Shown here one piece after another: positions 14,405 through 22,057 of a DNA stretch of 22,299 bases (within the stretch, counting starts at the first letter, position 1; every line of letters starts with the position of its first letter). The notes below the pieces were generated by a model. The model was not told the origin of the DNA and ran no database searches. It saw nothing but the letters and a program-made list of their open reading frames with translations. The translations under genes were made by a program, and so were the position numbers. Origin of the DNA: Clostridia bacterium (lineage in GTDB: Bacteria; Bacillota_A; Clostridia; Oscillospirales; CAG-272). The DNA is taken from contig JAFTLD010000086.1 of the NCBI GenBank assembly GCA_017452945.1, forward strand, positions 1 through 22,299. Reading direction: 5' to 3'.

Positions 14405-16252
14405 ATGATGGAAACACAACATAAAACCTATGGCAAGGCCGCGAGGTTGTGGCATTTTTTGCGCAAGAGCCGTCTGTGGTTTGCGCTGGGCATTTTGTGC
14501 GCCTTTGCCATGACAGGATTGGAAATGGTCGCACCGCAGATCGTCAACTTCACCGTGGACAATTTGCTTGGCGGTGAGGCGTTGGAGCTGCCTGCATGGG
14601 TGCTGCAGCTTGTGCCGCAGCTTGACGTGGCAGCCCTGATCGCGTATTTGCAGCATAGGCTGTGGATCGTGGCCGTTGCCGTGGTGGTAACGGGTGCTGC
14701 CTCGGTGCTTTGCCGCTTTGGCAATATGTATTTCAACAACAAGGGCGGCGAGAGCATGATCAAAACCATCCGTGACGATCTGTTTGCCCATATCGGCTGC
14801 CTGCCGCAGAGCTTTTATGCGCAGAATAAAACGGGAGATCTGATCCAGCGTTCCACCTCGGACGTAGAAATGGTCAAGAACTTTGTAGCCGAGCAGTTGG
14901 TGCCTTTGTTCCGCGTGATCATTTTGCTGACCGTATCGCTGAGCGTCATGTTCATCATGAATTATAAGCTTGCGTTTGTGTCTTTGGCCTTTGTCCCCAT
15001 TGTGCTGACTTATTCGCTGGTCTTCCGCCACTTTATCAGCAAGCATTTCGAGGCTTGCGACGTGTGCGAGGGTGAGCTTTCCTCGATCACGCAGGAAAAT
15101 CTGACAGGCGTGCGCGTGGTGCGTGCGTTTGGCAGAGAGAGAAGTGAGATCGAAAAGTTCGATCAGAAAAACAAAGAGTACGGAGATCGCAACGTGCGCC
15201 TGACCTGGTTGTTTACCTGGTTCTGGATCATCGGTGACTTCTTCTCGGGCATGCAGGTGCTGGCTGTGCTTGGCGTGGGTACGTATTTGTGCGTCACGCA
15301 GGGCATGGAGCTTGGCGATCTTCTGGCATTTGTGACTTACAATGCCATGATGCTGTGGCCCGTGCGTTCACTTGGCAGAATCGTGTCCGAGATGAGTAAA
15401 GCGGGTGTGGCGCTTGGCAGAATCAACCACATTCTCAATACAAGCCCCGAAATGCAGACTGAGCAGGTTAGAACGCCCGATTTCAAGGGTGACATTGCGT
15501 TCAAGGATATCAGCTTCCGATATGAAAACGAGGGTGCGGAGATCTTGCGCGACGTTTCCTTTACGGTCAAGGGTGGCAGCGTGATCGGCATCATGGGCGG
15601 TACGGGCTCGGGAAAGAGTACCCTGATGGGCCTGCTCGACCGACTTTATGAGCTACAGGATGGCAGCATTACCATCGGCGGCGTGCCGATCGAACAGATC
15701 GACCGCGCAGAATTGCACCGCCATGTGGGGTACGTGCTGCAGGATACGTATTTGTTCTCGGGAACGATTGCGGAGAATATCTGCATGGGTACCGAGAGCG
15801 TGGATATGGAGCAGGTCAAATACGCGTCACGCGTGGCTTGCTTTGACGGTGCGGTGTCCGAGTTCAAGGATGGATACCAAACCTTTGTCGGTGAGCGTGG
15901 CGTTACGCTCTCGGGCGGTCAGAAGCAGAGATGCTCGATTGCCAGAATGCTGGCAATGCGCCCGGATATTATGATCTTTGACGATTCTCTTTCCGCGGTG
16001 GACAGCGAAACCGACGCTGCCATCCGTCGCGTTTTGCGTCGTGAATTTGAAAATTGCACGGTCATTCTGATCTCGCATCGCATCACAACGCTCTCGCACG
16101 CGGACAATATCGTGGTGCTGGACGAGGGACGCGTGGCCGAGATGGGTACGCATGAAGAGCTGGTGGCCCGTGGCGGTATTTACAGCCGCGTGTGCGCAAT
16201 GCAGGGAAGAGATGATGCCAAGGCTGCAAACGGTGGGGAGGTGACGGCATGA
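14405..16252 (+). CDS. ABC exporter half-transporter, subunit 1 (non-canonical Walker B)
   Basis: A 615-residue permease-ATPase fusion. The N-terminal ~340 residues are the six-helix type IV exporter domain; ENLTGVRVVRAFGRE is its coupling-region motif. The ATPase domain has Walker A GGTGSGKST (about 398-406), Q-loop YVLQDTYLFSG, signature LSGGQKQR (about 502-509), Walker B IMIFDD (about 522-527) and the H-loop SHR. The residue after the Walker B Asp is Asp where catalytic Glu is usual, so its own ATP site is degenerate while its signature is intact. It pairs with the next gene, with which it overlaps by ATGA. AAAGGA precedes the first of two adjacent ATGs. The pattern matches LmrCD/BmrCD/TM287-288-like heterodimers; the exported substrate is unknown. 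Confidence 0.92.
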   Translation: MMETQHKTYGKAARLWHFLRKSRLWFALGILCAFAMTGLEMVAPQIVNFTVDNLLGGEALELPAWVLQLVPQLDVAALIAYLQHRLWIVAVAVVVTGAASVLCRFGNMYFNNKGGESMIKTIRDDLFAHIGCLPQSFYAQNKTGDLIQRSTSDVEMVKNFVAEQLVPLFRVIILLTVSLSVMFIMNYKLAFVSLAFVPIVLTYSLVFRHFISKHFEACDVCEGELSSITQENLTGVRVVRAFGRERSEIEKFDQKNKEYGDRNVRLTWLFTWFWIIGDFFSGMQVLAVLGVGTYLCVTQGMELGDLLAFVTYNAMMLWPVRSLGRIVSEMSKAGVALGRINHILNTSPEMQTEQVRTPDFKGDIAFKDISFRYENEGAEILRDVSFTVKGGSVIGIMGGTGSGKSTLMGLLDRLYELQDGSITIGGVPIEQIDRAELHRHVGYVLQDTYLFSGTIAENICMGTESVDMEQVKYASRVACFDGAVSEFKDGYQTFVGERGVTLSGGQKQRCSIARMLAMRPDIMIFDDSLSAVDSETDAAIRRVLRREFENCTVILISHRITTLSHADNIVVLDEGRVAEMGTHEELVARGGIYSRVCAMQGRDDAKAANGGEVTA

Positions 16253-18087
16253 GTACCAAAGAAGTCAGAAAAAAGAGCCGTATCAAGCTGCCCTATCCTA
16301 AGGTAATTGCATTTTTTAAGCCTTATTTGTGGGTATTTGGCGTGATCTTGGTGCTGGGTGTTTACAGCGGCGTGGTGGATATCTGCCTGCCCCTGTTCCA
16401 GCAGTATGCCATTGACAATTTTATTACACCCGATACTGTGTCGGGACTTGGACTGTTTTGCATTTGCTACGCGCTGTTTTTGCTGACGCGTATCGTGGCC
16501 GATTTCATTTCGTCGTATCAGACGGGACGCATCGAGGTGCTGATCGCAAGAGATATGCGCGGTGCGTGCTTTAAGCATCTGCAGTCGCTGTCATTTTCGT
16601 TCTTTAACCAAAACAGCGTGGGATATCTGCATTCGCGCATCATGAGCGATACCGGCCGTATCGGCGGCGTGATCGCGTGGGATTTCATGAGCGGTATATG
16701 GAATTTGTCGTACCTGATCGGTGCGGCCGTGGTCATGTTCGTGCTGGATTGGCGGCTTGCCTTGTGCGTCATGGTCATCGTTCCCGTCATTGCATTGGGT
16801 GCTGCGCTGTTTGAGCGCAAGCTGCGCGGACTCAATAAGGAGGTCAGAGAGCTGAATTCGCAGATCTCGGGCAAGTTCAACGAGAGCATTACCGGCTCGC
16901 GCACCGTGCGCGTGCTGGGCGCGGAAGAAAAGATGAAATCAAGCTTTTTCGCGCTGACGGGCAAGATGAACCGCACCTCCGTGCTGACCGCACGCGTGCG
17001 CGCAAGCTTTATCTGTCTGATCGCGTTTTCCACCTCCATGGCGCTGGCTTTGGTGCTGTGGCGCGGCGGCTTGATCGCGCAAAAGGACGTGGAATTTTTG
17101 GGCAAGCTCTCGGTGTTCATGACGTATGCCATGAATATGATGGAGCAGGTGCAATGGGTGGTCAACGCCATGGCGGACATGATCTTTGTGCGCGTGAACA
17201 TGGAGCGCGTTTCCAAGATTCTGGAAACCGAGTCGGACGTGCCGGACAGCCCTGAGGTGGTCGGAAAGTATGGTGACACCTTCCATCCCAAGCGCGAGAA
17301 CTGGGAGCCCTTGCACGGTGATATTACCTTCAAGGACGTATCCTTTATGTACCCGGACGGCAACGAATGGGTGCTGGAAAACTTTGATCTGCACGTACCC
17401 AAGGGTACGAACGTAGCCATCGTGGGAGAGACGGGCGCGGGAAAATCCACGCTTGTCAACTTGGTCTGCCGCTTTTATGATCCCACCAAGGGACAGGTGC
17501 TGATTGACGGCAGGGATGCAAGAGAGAGGAGCCAGCTGTGGCTGCATTCCTCGCTGGGATACGTGCTGCAAACACCGCATTTGTTCTCAGGCTCTATTGC
17601 CGAGAATTTGCGCTACGGCAATCCGAACGCTACCGAGCAGGAGATGGAGGCCGCTTTGCGCGAGATCGACGCGTGGAGAATTGTGGAGCGCATGGGCAAG
17701 GGGCTTGAGAGTGACGTGGGTGAGGGCGGTGATCTGCTCTCTACAGGTGAAAAGCAGCTTTTGTCGTTTGCGCGCGTTATGCTGGCCAATCCCTCGATCT
17801 TGGTGCTGGACGAGGCTACCTCGTCTGTGGACAGCCACACCGAGCAGTTGATCCAGGCAGCCACCGAAAGAGTCAGCCAAGGGCGCACGTGCTTTATCAT
17901 TGCGCACAGGCTTTCCACCATCAGACAGGCTGATATCATCTTGGCCGTCAAGGATGGCAAGATCATCGAGCGTGGCAACCATGACGAGCTGATGGCCGAA
18001 AAGGGATATTATTATCGCCTGTATACCCGTCAGTACGAGGACGAGCAGACGCAGATCGTGTTGGATAAGAAAATGAATGATGAATAA
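16249..18087 (+). CDS. ABC exporter half-transporter, subunit 2 (non-canonical signature)
   Basis: A 612-residue permease-ATPase fusion, partner of the preceding subunit. The exporter membrane domain occupies about 20-320 and includes ESITGSRTVRVLGAEE. The ATPase domain has Walker A GETGAGKST (about 394-402), Q-loop YVLQTPHLFSG, signature LSTGEKQ in place of LSGGQ (about 497-503), Walker B ILVLDEATSSVD with the catalytic Glu, and the H-loop AHR. Its own nucleotide site is therefore catalytic when combined with the LSGGQ of subunit 1, and the other composite site is degenerate. The ATG lies inside the previous gene's last codons (ATGA), implying coupled translation and 1:1 assembly. A palindromic terminator follows 20 nt after the stop. 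Confidence 0.92.
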   Translation: MSTKEVRKKSRIKLPYPKVIAFFKPYLWVFGVILVLGVYSGVVDICLPLFQQYAIDNFITPDTVSGLGLFCICYALFLLTRIVADFISSYQTGRIEVLIARDMRGACFKHLQSLSFSFFNQNSVGYLHSRIMSDTGRIGGVIAWDFMSGIWNLSYLIGAAVVMFVLDWRLALCVMVIVPVIALGAALFERKLRGLNKEVRELNSQISGKFNESITGSRTVRVLGAEEKMKSSFFALTGKMNRTSVLTARVRASFICLIAFSTSMALALVLWRGGLIAQKDVEFLGKLSVFMTYAMNMMEQVQWVVNAMADMIFVRVNMERVSKILETESDVPDSPEVVGKYGDTFHPKRENWEPLHGDITFKDVSFMYPDGNEWVLENFDLHVPKGTNVAIVGETGAGKSTLVNLVCRFYDPTKGQVLIDGRDARERSQLWLHSSLGYVLQTPHLFSGSIAENLRYGNPNATEQEMEAALREIDAWRIVERMGKGLESDVGEGGDLLSTGEKQLLSFARVMLANPSILVLDEATSSVDSHTEQLIQAATERVSQGRTCFIIAHRLSTIRQADIILAVKDGKIIERGNHDELMAEKGYYYRLYTRQYEDEQTQIVLDKKMNDE

Positions 18088-18106
18088 TGAATAATGAATA
18101 TTGAAC

Positions 18107-18168
18107 AATGAATAATTAAGGTAGAAAAACCGCCCCCAGGGGCGGTTTTTCTACCTTAATTATTCATT
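18107..18168. terminator. Bidirectional terminator in a perfect 30-bp palindrome
   Basis: Left arm 18107-18136 and right arm 18139-18168 are exact reverse complements of 30 nt with CA between them. The inner part AAAAACCGCCCC-CA-GGGGCGGTTTTT is a terminator for both strands, serving the ABC pair (stop 18087) and the thioesterase (stop 18167-18169). The outer part AATGAATAATTAAGGTAG continues a run of AATAATGA-like short repeats at 18073-18118. The palindrome runs up to the thioesterase stop codon. Confidence 0.88.
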
Positions 18169-18904
18169 ATTCACTCATATCCTTCAGATACAGCTCTGCT
18201 TCCATGCAGGTCTTGCCGTCCTGATTGATCAGACGGAACCAATAACCGTTCTCGCTTTCTGCGCGGTAAATGGTCAGAATGTCGCCATAGGCGGCCTCGT
18301 GTAAGTAGGAGAGCGAAAATCCGCTGACAAATTTGCCCAGCATATCGGGTACGTAATCGCACAGCATGTCGGGGTACTTGGTGTTGTTCATGTGCATGTT
18401 GTAATCCAGATCCGAGTAGCGCACTTCGCGCTTGCCTACCTCGCAAAGCTGTGCGGAGGAAGGAATGCGTGCGCGACGGGGCAGCTCGTTTTTATAGATC
18501 TGCTCGTCTGCCGGGAAAAGTGCGGCTGCGGGGAAATCCTCGGATTTGATAAAGGTATGCTCCTTGAGGTTGACCAAGGCCCATTCGGATGAGGCGCGGG
18601 CATAGGTTTTGCCGTCGTATTCGATCTCAAAGCAGCGGTTAAAGGTATAGGAGCGCGAGGGGGGACACCAGGTATTGACCCAGATGCGGATGTAAGGAGG
18701 GAGCGGCGCGTCAATGCTGACCTGAATGCGGCTCATAATAAAGCCAATCCCGTCGCGCTGATGGATCTCGTCCAGATCCAATTCTACAGAACGGCATTGC
18801 CTGTTGGCACATTCCTGCATGTACATCAGCACCTGTGAGGGGCGGATGATCAGATCGGGATCGGTATCATGCCATTTGGTTAAAAAATGTTCGGTATATT
18901 TCAT
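18167..18904 (-). CDS. Acyl-[acyl-carrier-protein] thioesterase (FatA/FatB-type, PF01643)
   Basis: A 245-residue double-hotdog enzyme that releases fatty acids from acyl-ACP. The first hotdog spans about 1-130 (FLTKWHDTDPDLIIRPSQVL; SSEWALVNL at 105-113 is the typical motif). The second hotdog contains the catalytic network YSDLDYNMHMNN (163-174), equivalent to the D-x-N-x-H motif of plant FatB (here D167, N169, H171), and the later Glu in YLHEAAYGD (E203). In anaerobes such enzymes feed free or exported fatty acids; the chain length is not predictable. GGAGG lies 7 nt before the ATG. Immediately upstream is the terminator of fba, so this gene depends on read-through or on a promoter that I cannot see. 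Confidence 0.88.
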   Translation of the reverse strand: MKYTEHFLTKWHDTDPDLIIRPSQVLMYMQECANRQCRSVELDLDEIHQRDGIGFIMSRIQVSIDAPLPPYIRIWVNTWCPPSRSYTFNRCFEIEYDGKTYARASSEWALVNLKEHTFIKSEDFPAAALFPADEQIYKNELPRRARIPSSAQLCEVGKREVRYSDLDYNMHMNNTKYPDMLCDYVPDMLGKFVSGFSLSYLHEAAYGDILTIYRAESENGYWFRLINQDGKTCMEAELYLKDMSE

Positions 18905-18916
18905 AGATTTACCTCC

Positions 18917-18951
18917 AAAAAGGAGCTGTCTTGTATGGGAAAGACAGCTCC
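18917..18951 (-). terminator. Terminator of fba abutting the thioesterase ribosome site
   Basis: On the minus strand GGAGCTGTCTT (18951-18941) and AAGACAGCTCC (18932-18922) form a perfect 11-bp stem with an 8-nt loop, followed by TTTTT (18921-18917). The very next bases are GGAGG, the ribosome site of the thioesterase gene. The 3' arm's CTCC could alternatively pair with that GGAG across the T-run. Confidence 0.8.
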
Positions 18952-18962
18952 GGAGTGGTTAA

Positions 18963-19898
18963 TTACAGTGTGTTCGAGGAGCCCAGCACGTCTCTGATCT
19001 TGTGCTGAACCATCTTCTTGACCTCTGCGCGCGCAACGGTCAGGTAGCCGCGAGGATCAAAGATCTCGGGATTTTCGTTGAACACGCGGCGAATGCCTGC
19101 GGTCATGGCAAGGCGGATATCCGAGTCAATGTTGATTTTGCAAACTGCCATGGATGCAGCTTGACGCAGCATTTCCTCGGGAATACCGATCGCGTCGGGC
19201 AGCTGACCGCCCAAAGCATTGATCTCCGCTACGTATTCCTGGGGAACGGAAGAAGCACCGTGCGGAACGATGGGGAATTCGGGTAATCTCTTGGAGATCT
19301 CTTCCAGCACGTCAAAAGCGAGCTGGGGCTTGGTGCCGGGCTTGAACTTATAAGCACCGTGGCTGGTGCCGATCGCGATAGCAAGAGAGTCAACGCCTGT
19401 GCGGCTGACGAATTCCTCGACCTCGTCGGGGTTTGTGAACATAGCGTCCTCAGCAGAAACCTTGACATCATCCTCAATACCGGCCAGCTTGCCAAGCTCA
19501 CCCTCTACCACAACACCGTGTGCGTGTGCATATTCCACAACCTTGCGGGTCAGGGCGATGTTGTCTTCAAAGGAGTGGTGAGAGCCGTCGATCATAACGG
19601 AAGTAAAGCCACCGTCGATGCAAGCCTTGCAGATCTCAAAATCTGCGCCGTGGTCCAGGTGCAGAGCCAGGTCGATATCTGTATCGCGGATCGCAGCCTG
19701 CGCAAGCCCCATCAGGTATTCGTGCTTTGCGTACTTACGTGCGCCTGCGGATACCTGCAGGATAACGGGGGACTGCTCTTCCTTAGCAGCCTCGGTGATT
19801 GCCTGGATGATCTCCATGTTGTTGATGTTGAAAGCACCGATAGCGTAGCCGCCGCGGTAAGCCTTTTTGAACATTTCAGTTGTTGTTACAAGTGCCAT
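18963..19898 (-). CDS. fba: Fructose-1,6-bisphosphate aldolase, class II
   Basis: A 311-residue Zn-dependent glycolytic enzyme that splits fructose-1,6-bisphosphate into DHAP and glyceraldehyde-3-phosphate. Landmarks: GAFNINNMEI (21-30), catalytic Asp82 with Zn ligand His83 in HLDHG, VMIDGSHHSFEDN (101-113), E134 in VEGELG, Zn ligands His180 (GTSHGAYK) and His213 (VPHGASS), and NIDSD (256-260) at the phosphate site. Length and motifs fit the short Firmicutes (FbaA) type. GGAGG lies 9 nt before the ATG and a good promoter at 19932-19960. A terminator follows the stop by about 12 nt. The upstream gene on the same strand (the MazF-like toxin) ends 109 nt before and is probably a separate unit. 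Confidence 0.95.
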   Translation of the reverse strand: MALVTTTEMFKKAYRGGYAIGAFNINNMEIIQAITEAAKEEQSPVILQVSAGARKYAKHEYLMGLAQAAIRDTDIDLALHLDHGADFEICKACIDGGFTSVMIDGSHHSFEDNIALTRKVVEYAHAHGVVVEGELGKLAGIEDDVKVSAEDAMFTNPDEVEEFVSRTGVDSLAIAIGTSHGAYKFKPGTKPQLAFDVLEEISKRLPEFPIVPHGASSVPQEYVAEINALGGQLPDAIGIPEEMLRQAASMAVCKINIDSDIRLAMTAGIRRVFNENPEIFDPRGYLTVARAEVKKMVQHKIRDVLGSSNTL

Positions 19899-19931
19899 TT
19901 GGGAATTCCTCCGGTAAAAAATACTACCGTT

Positions 19932-19960
19932 ATTCTATCACAAAATGCATATAAAATCAA
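19932..19960 (-). promoter_or_regulatory. Sigma-A promoter of fba
   Basis: On the minus strand TTGATT (19960-19955), 17 nt, then TAGAAT (19937-19932) with a TGA extension. The -10 box ends 33 nt before the ATG at 19898, the same distance as at the alpha-galactosidase gene. Confidence 0.75.
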
Positions 19961-20007
19961 TAGTAAATCGTGAATTTGGCAATTTTTATCACGTCTTTAG
20001 CAAGATT

Positions 20008-20412
20008 TTAGCCAAGCGTTTCCCGGTGGTTCGGATCTTTGGAGGCCACAGCGGCGCCATCCTGCGTGCCAAGTCCAAAGCTGACGGCAATGGCGTTGTC
20101 TACGCGCTGCATCACGGCCTCATCCAAATGCCCCATTTTTTCCTTCAGTCGGCGTTTATCCAGCGTACGGATTTGTTCAAGCAGGATCACCGAATCCTTG
20201 GCAAGTCCTGCCTTGTCCGCATATATGTCAATGTGCGTGGGCAGGCGCGTTTTGCTCATGCGCGAGGTGATCGCAGCGGCGATCACGGTCGGGCTGTACT
20301 TGTTGCCCACGTCGTTCTGAATGATCAGCACAGGGCGAAGCCCCCCTTGCTCCGAGCCCACCACGGGCGAAAGATCTGCGTAATAAATATCACCGCGTTT
20401 TACGGTTATCAT
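20008..20412 (-). CDS. mazF: MazF/PemK-family endoribonuclease toxin (EndoA-like), no adjacent antitoxin
   Basis: A 134-residue protein. The first ~112 residues closely follow B. subtilis EndoA as I remember it: [31 protein letters not shown] with Arg26, AAAITS with Thr49 (the catalytic Arg/Thr pair), LPTHIDI, and [16 protein letters not shown]. This family cuts mRNA at short motifs to slow growth. After the usual end it has about 18 extra residues (from GLGTQDGAA to the C terminus). EndoA normally follows its antitoxin gene; here the 5' side is a 211-bp gap to the divergent pyruvate kinase with no plausible antitoxin. GGGAGG lies before the ATG. I could not find a convincing promoter. Confidence 0.9.
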   Translation of the reverse strand: MITVKRGDIYYADLSPVVGSEQGGLRPVLIIQNDVGNKYSPTVIAAAITSRMSKTRLPTHIDIYADKAGLAKDSVILLEQIRTLDKRRLKEKMGHLDEAVMQRVDNAIAVSFGLGTQDGAAVASKDPNHRETLG

Positions 20413-20564
20413 GGTATGCCTCCCTTGTATATGTTGGTGTAATGATATTGTTACCCCATCCGGGGCTTTTTAGTCACCGACTTTTATATTGCAGTATATA
20501 CAGGGAAACGACAAAATGCCCCAAAAGCTGCGGCAAAAAAACAGTAAAAAGATCATGATTGCAC

Positions 20565-20593
20565 TTGCAAACGCATCTGACATGTGTTATAAT
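20565..20593 (+). promoter_or_regulatory. Sigma-A promoter of pyk
   Basis: TTGCAA (20565-20570), 17 nt, then TATAAT (20588-20593) preceded by TGT. It lies inside the longer in-frame reading frame that begins at 20489 and so rules out that upstream start; transcription should begin near 20600. Confidence 0.85.
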
Positions 20594-20623
20594 AAAATCA
20601 GAAATATAACGCGGAGGCGCAAT

Positions 20624-22042
20624 ATGCGTAAAACAAAAATTATATGTACCATCGGACCTGCAACGCAAGACGAGACTACCCTGAAGGGGCTTTGTAAGGC
20701 AGGCATGAACGTAGCCAGACTCAATTTTTCTCATAACACACACGAGGATCACCAAAAGAGAATTGACAGCATTAAAAAGGTAAGAGCAGAGCTTGATATG
20801 CCGATTGCCATCATGCTGGACACCAAGGGCCCCGAGTACCGTATCAAGACCTTTGAGGGCGGCAGCGTGACCTTAACGGACGGCCAGCGATTCACCTTTA
20901 CGACAGAAGAGGTGCAGGGCAACGAGAGCATTGTTTCGGTCAGCTATGCTGAGTTGGTTCACGAGCTGGTACCGGGCGATACCATTCTGCTCAACAACGG
21001 CCTGCTGATTTTCCACGTCGAGGAGATCGAGGACAAGAAGATCCATTGCCGCGTCATTTGCGGCGGTGAGCTTTCCAACCGCAAGAGTATGAGCTTCCCC
21101 GGCAAGGTCATGAAGCAGAAGTACCTGTCCGAGCAGGACAAGGCGGATATCGCGTTCGGCATCAAGAACGGTGTGGACTTTATTGCTTGCTCGTTCGTTT
21201 CCTGCAAGCAGGATCTGATCGACGTACACAATTATCTTGCCGAGATCGGCGGCGAGGGCAAGGTGGATTTGATCGCCAAGATCGAAAACCAGTCGGGATA
21301 TGATCACATTGAGGAGATCTGTGAGGTTTGCGACGGTATTATGGTCGCGCGCGGCGATATGGGCGTGGAGGTTCCTTTTGAGCAGCTGCCCGCTATGCAG
21401 AAGACCTTGATCACCAAGTGCAGAATGCTTGGTAAGCGCGTGATTACGGCTACCGAAATGCTCGAGAGCATGATTTACAATCCCAGACCCACCAGAGCAG
21501 AGATCTCTGACGTGGCGAACGCTGTTTACGACGGCACAAGTGCCATTATGCTGTCCGGTGAGACCGCAATGGGCAAGTATCCCGTGCAGACCGTACAGGT
21601 CATGTCCAAAATCGCGGAAACCACCGAAAACAATATTGATTACACCGATATTTTCTACGGCACCGAGTTCAAGATCAAGAATACGGTTGACGCGATCTCG
21701 CACGCGACCTGCGCAGTGGCGATTGATATTGATGCAAAGGCCATCGTGGCATGCTCGCTGTCGGGTATGACGGCGCGCATGGTTTCGCGTTTCCGCTGTC
21801 CCGTGGATATCATCGGTCTGACCACCGACGAGAACACCTACCGCAAGCTGGCTCTTTCCTGGGGTGTCACTCCCGCGCTGTGCGAGAAGTACCCCTCGAC
21901 CGACGTACTGTTTTACACGGCAACAAAGCTCGCGCCCAAGATGCTGCCTATGCAAAAGGGTGACAGCATCGTGATCACGGGCGGTAACACCACCGGTGTA
22001 TCGGGCAATACCAGCTTGATCAAGGTTGAGCAGATTTATTGA
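20624..22042 (+). CDS. pyk: Pyruvate kinase
   Basis: A 472-residue enzyme that converts phosphoenolpyruvate and ADP to pyruvate and ATP. Substrate and metal residues: Arg32, Asn34 and Ser36 in ARLNFSHN, Asp66 and Lys68 in MLDTKGPEYR, catalytic Lys219 and Glu221 in IAKIEN, Asp245 in MVARGDMGVE, Thr277 in ITATEMLESM, then PRPTRAEISDVANAV and AIMLSGETAMG. The length equals the short form without the PEP-utilising C-terminal extension of bacillary PykA. GPEYR replaces the usual GPEIR, a mild variation. The start at 20624 has GGAGG about 6 nt upstream and a promoter at 20565-20593; the 45-residue upstream extension is basic and unlike the family. The palindromic element begins 15 nt after the stop. 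Confidence 0.96.
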   Translation: MRKTKIICTIGPATQDETTLKGLCKAGMNVARLNFSHNTHEDHQKRIDSIKKVRAELDMPIAIMLDTKGPEYRIKTFEGGSVTLTDGQRFTFTTEEVQGNESIVSVSYAELVHELVPGDTILLNNGLLIFHVEEIEDKKIHCRVICGGELSNRKSMSFPGKVMKQKYLSEQDKADIAFGIKNGVDFIACSFVSCKQDLIDVHNYLAEIGGEGKVDLIAKIENQSGYDHIEEICEVCDGIMVARGDMGVEVPFEQLPAMQKTLITKCRMLGKRVITATEMLESMIYNPRPTRAEISDVANAVYDGTSAIMLSGETAMGKYPVQTVQVMSKIAETTENNIDYTDIFYGTEFKIKNTVDAISHATCAVAIDIDAKAIVACSLSGMTARMVSRFRCPVDIIGLTTDENTYRKLALSWGVTPALCEKYPSTDVLFYTATKLAPKMLPMQKGDSIVITGGNTTGVSGNTSLIKVEQIY

Positions 22043-22057
22043 TCATGAAATAAAAAA

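Noticed and set aside
20453..20471. CCCC-atcc-GGGG-CTTTTT as a plus-strand terminator
   Set aside because: Only 4 bp of stem, and no plus-strand transcript ends there; the site lies between two divergent genes.
20413..20500. Promoter for mazF (TATACA near 20426-20431)
   Set aside because: Its start point would fall at the ribosome site, leaving no leader; upstream candidates have wrong spacing.
20489..20623. 45-residue N-terminal extension of pyruvate kinase
   Set aside because: The promoter TTGCAA-17-TATAAT lies inside it, it has no ribosome site, and family proteins begin at the MRKTKIICTIGP-type motif.
20474..20755. 93-codon frame on the minus strand as a possible MazF antitoxin
   Set aside because: It overlaps the pyk promoter and 5' end in antisense and has Cys/His-rich content unlike MazE or ribbon-helix-helix antitoxins.
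20873..21955. 360-codon open frame on the minus strand within pyk
   Set aside because: Complement of a gene with all pyruvate kinase motifs; no ribosome site and no recognisable domain.
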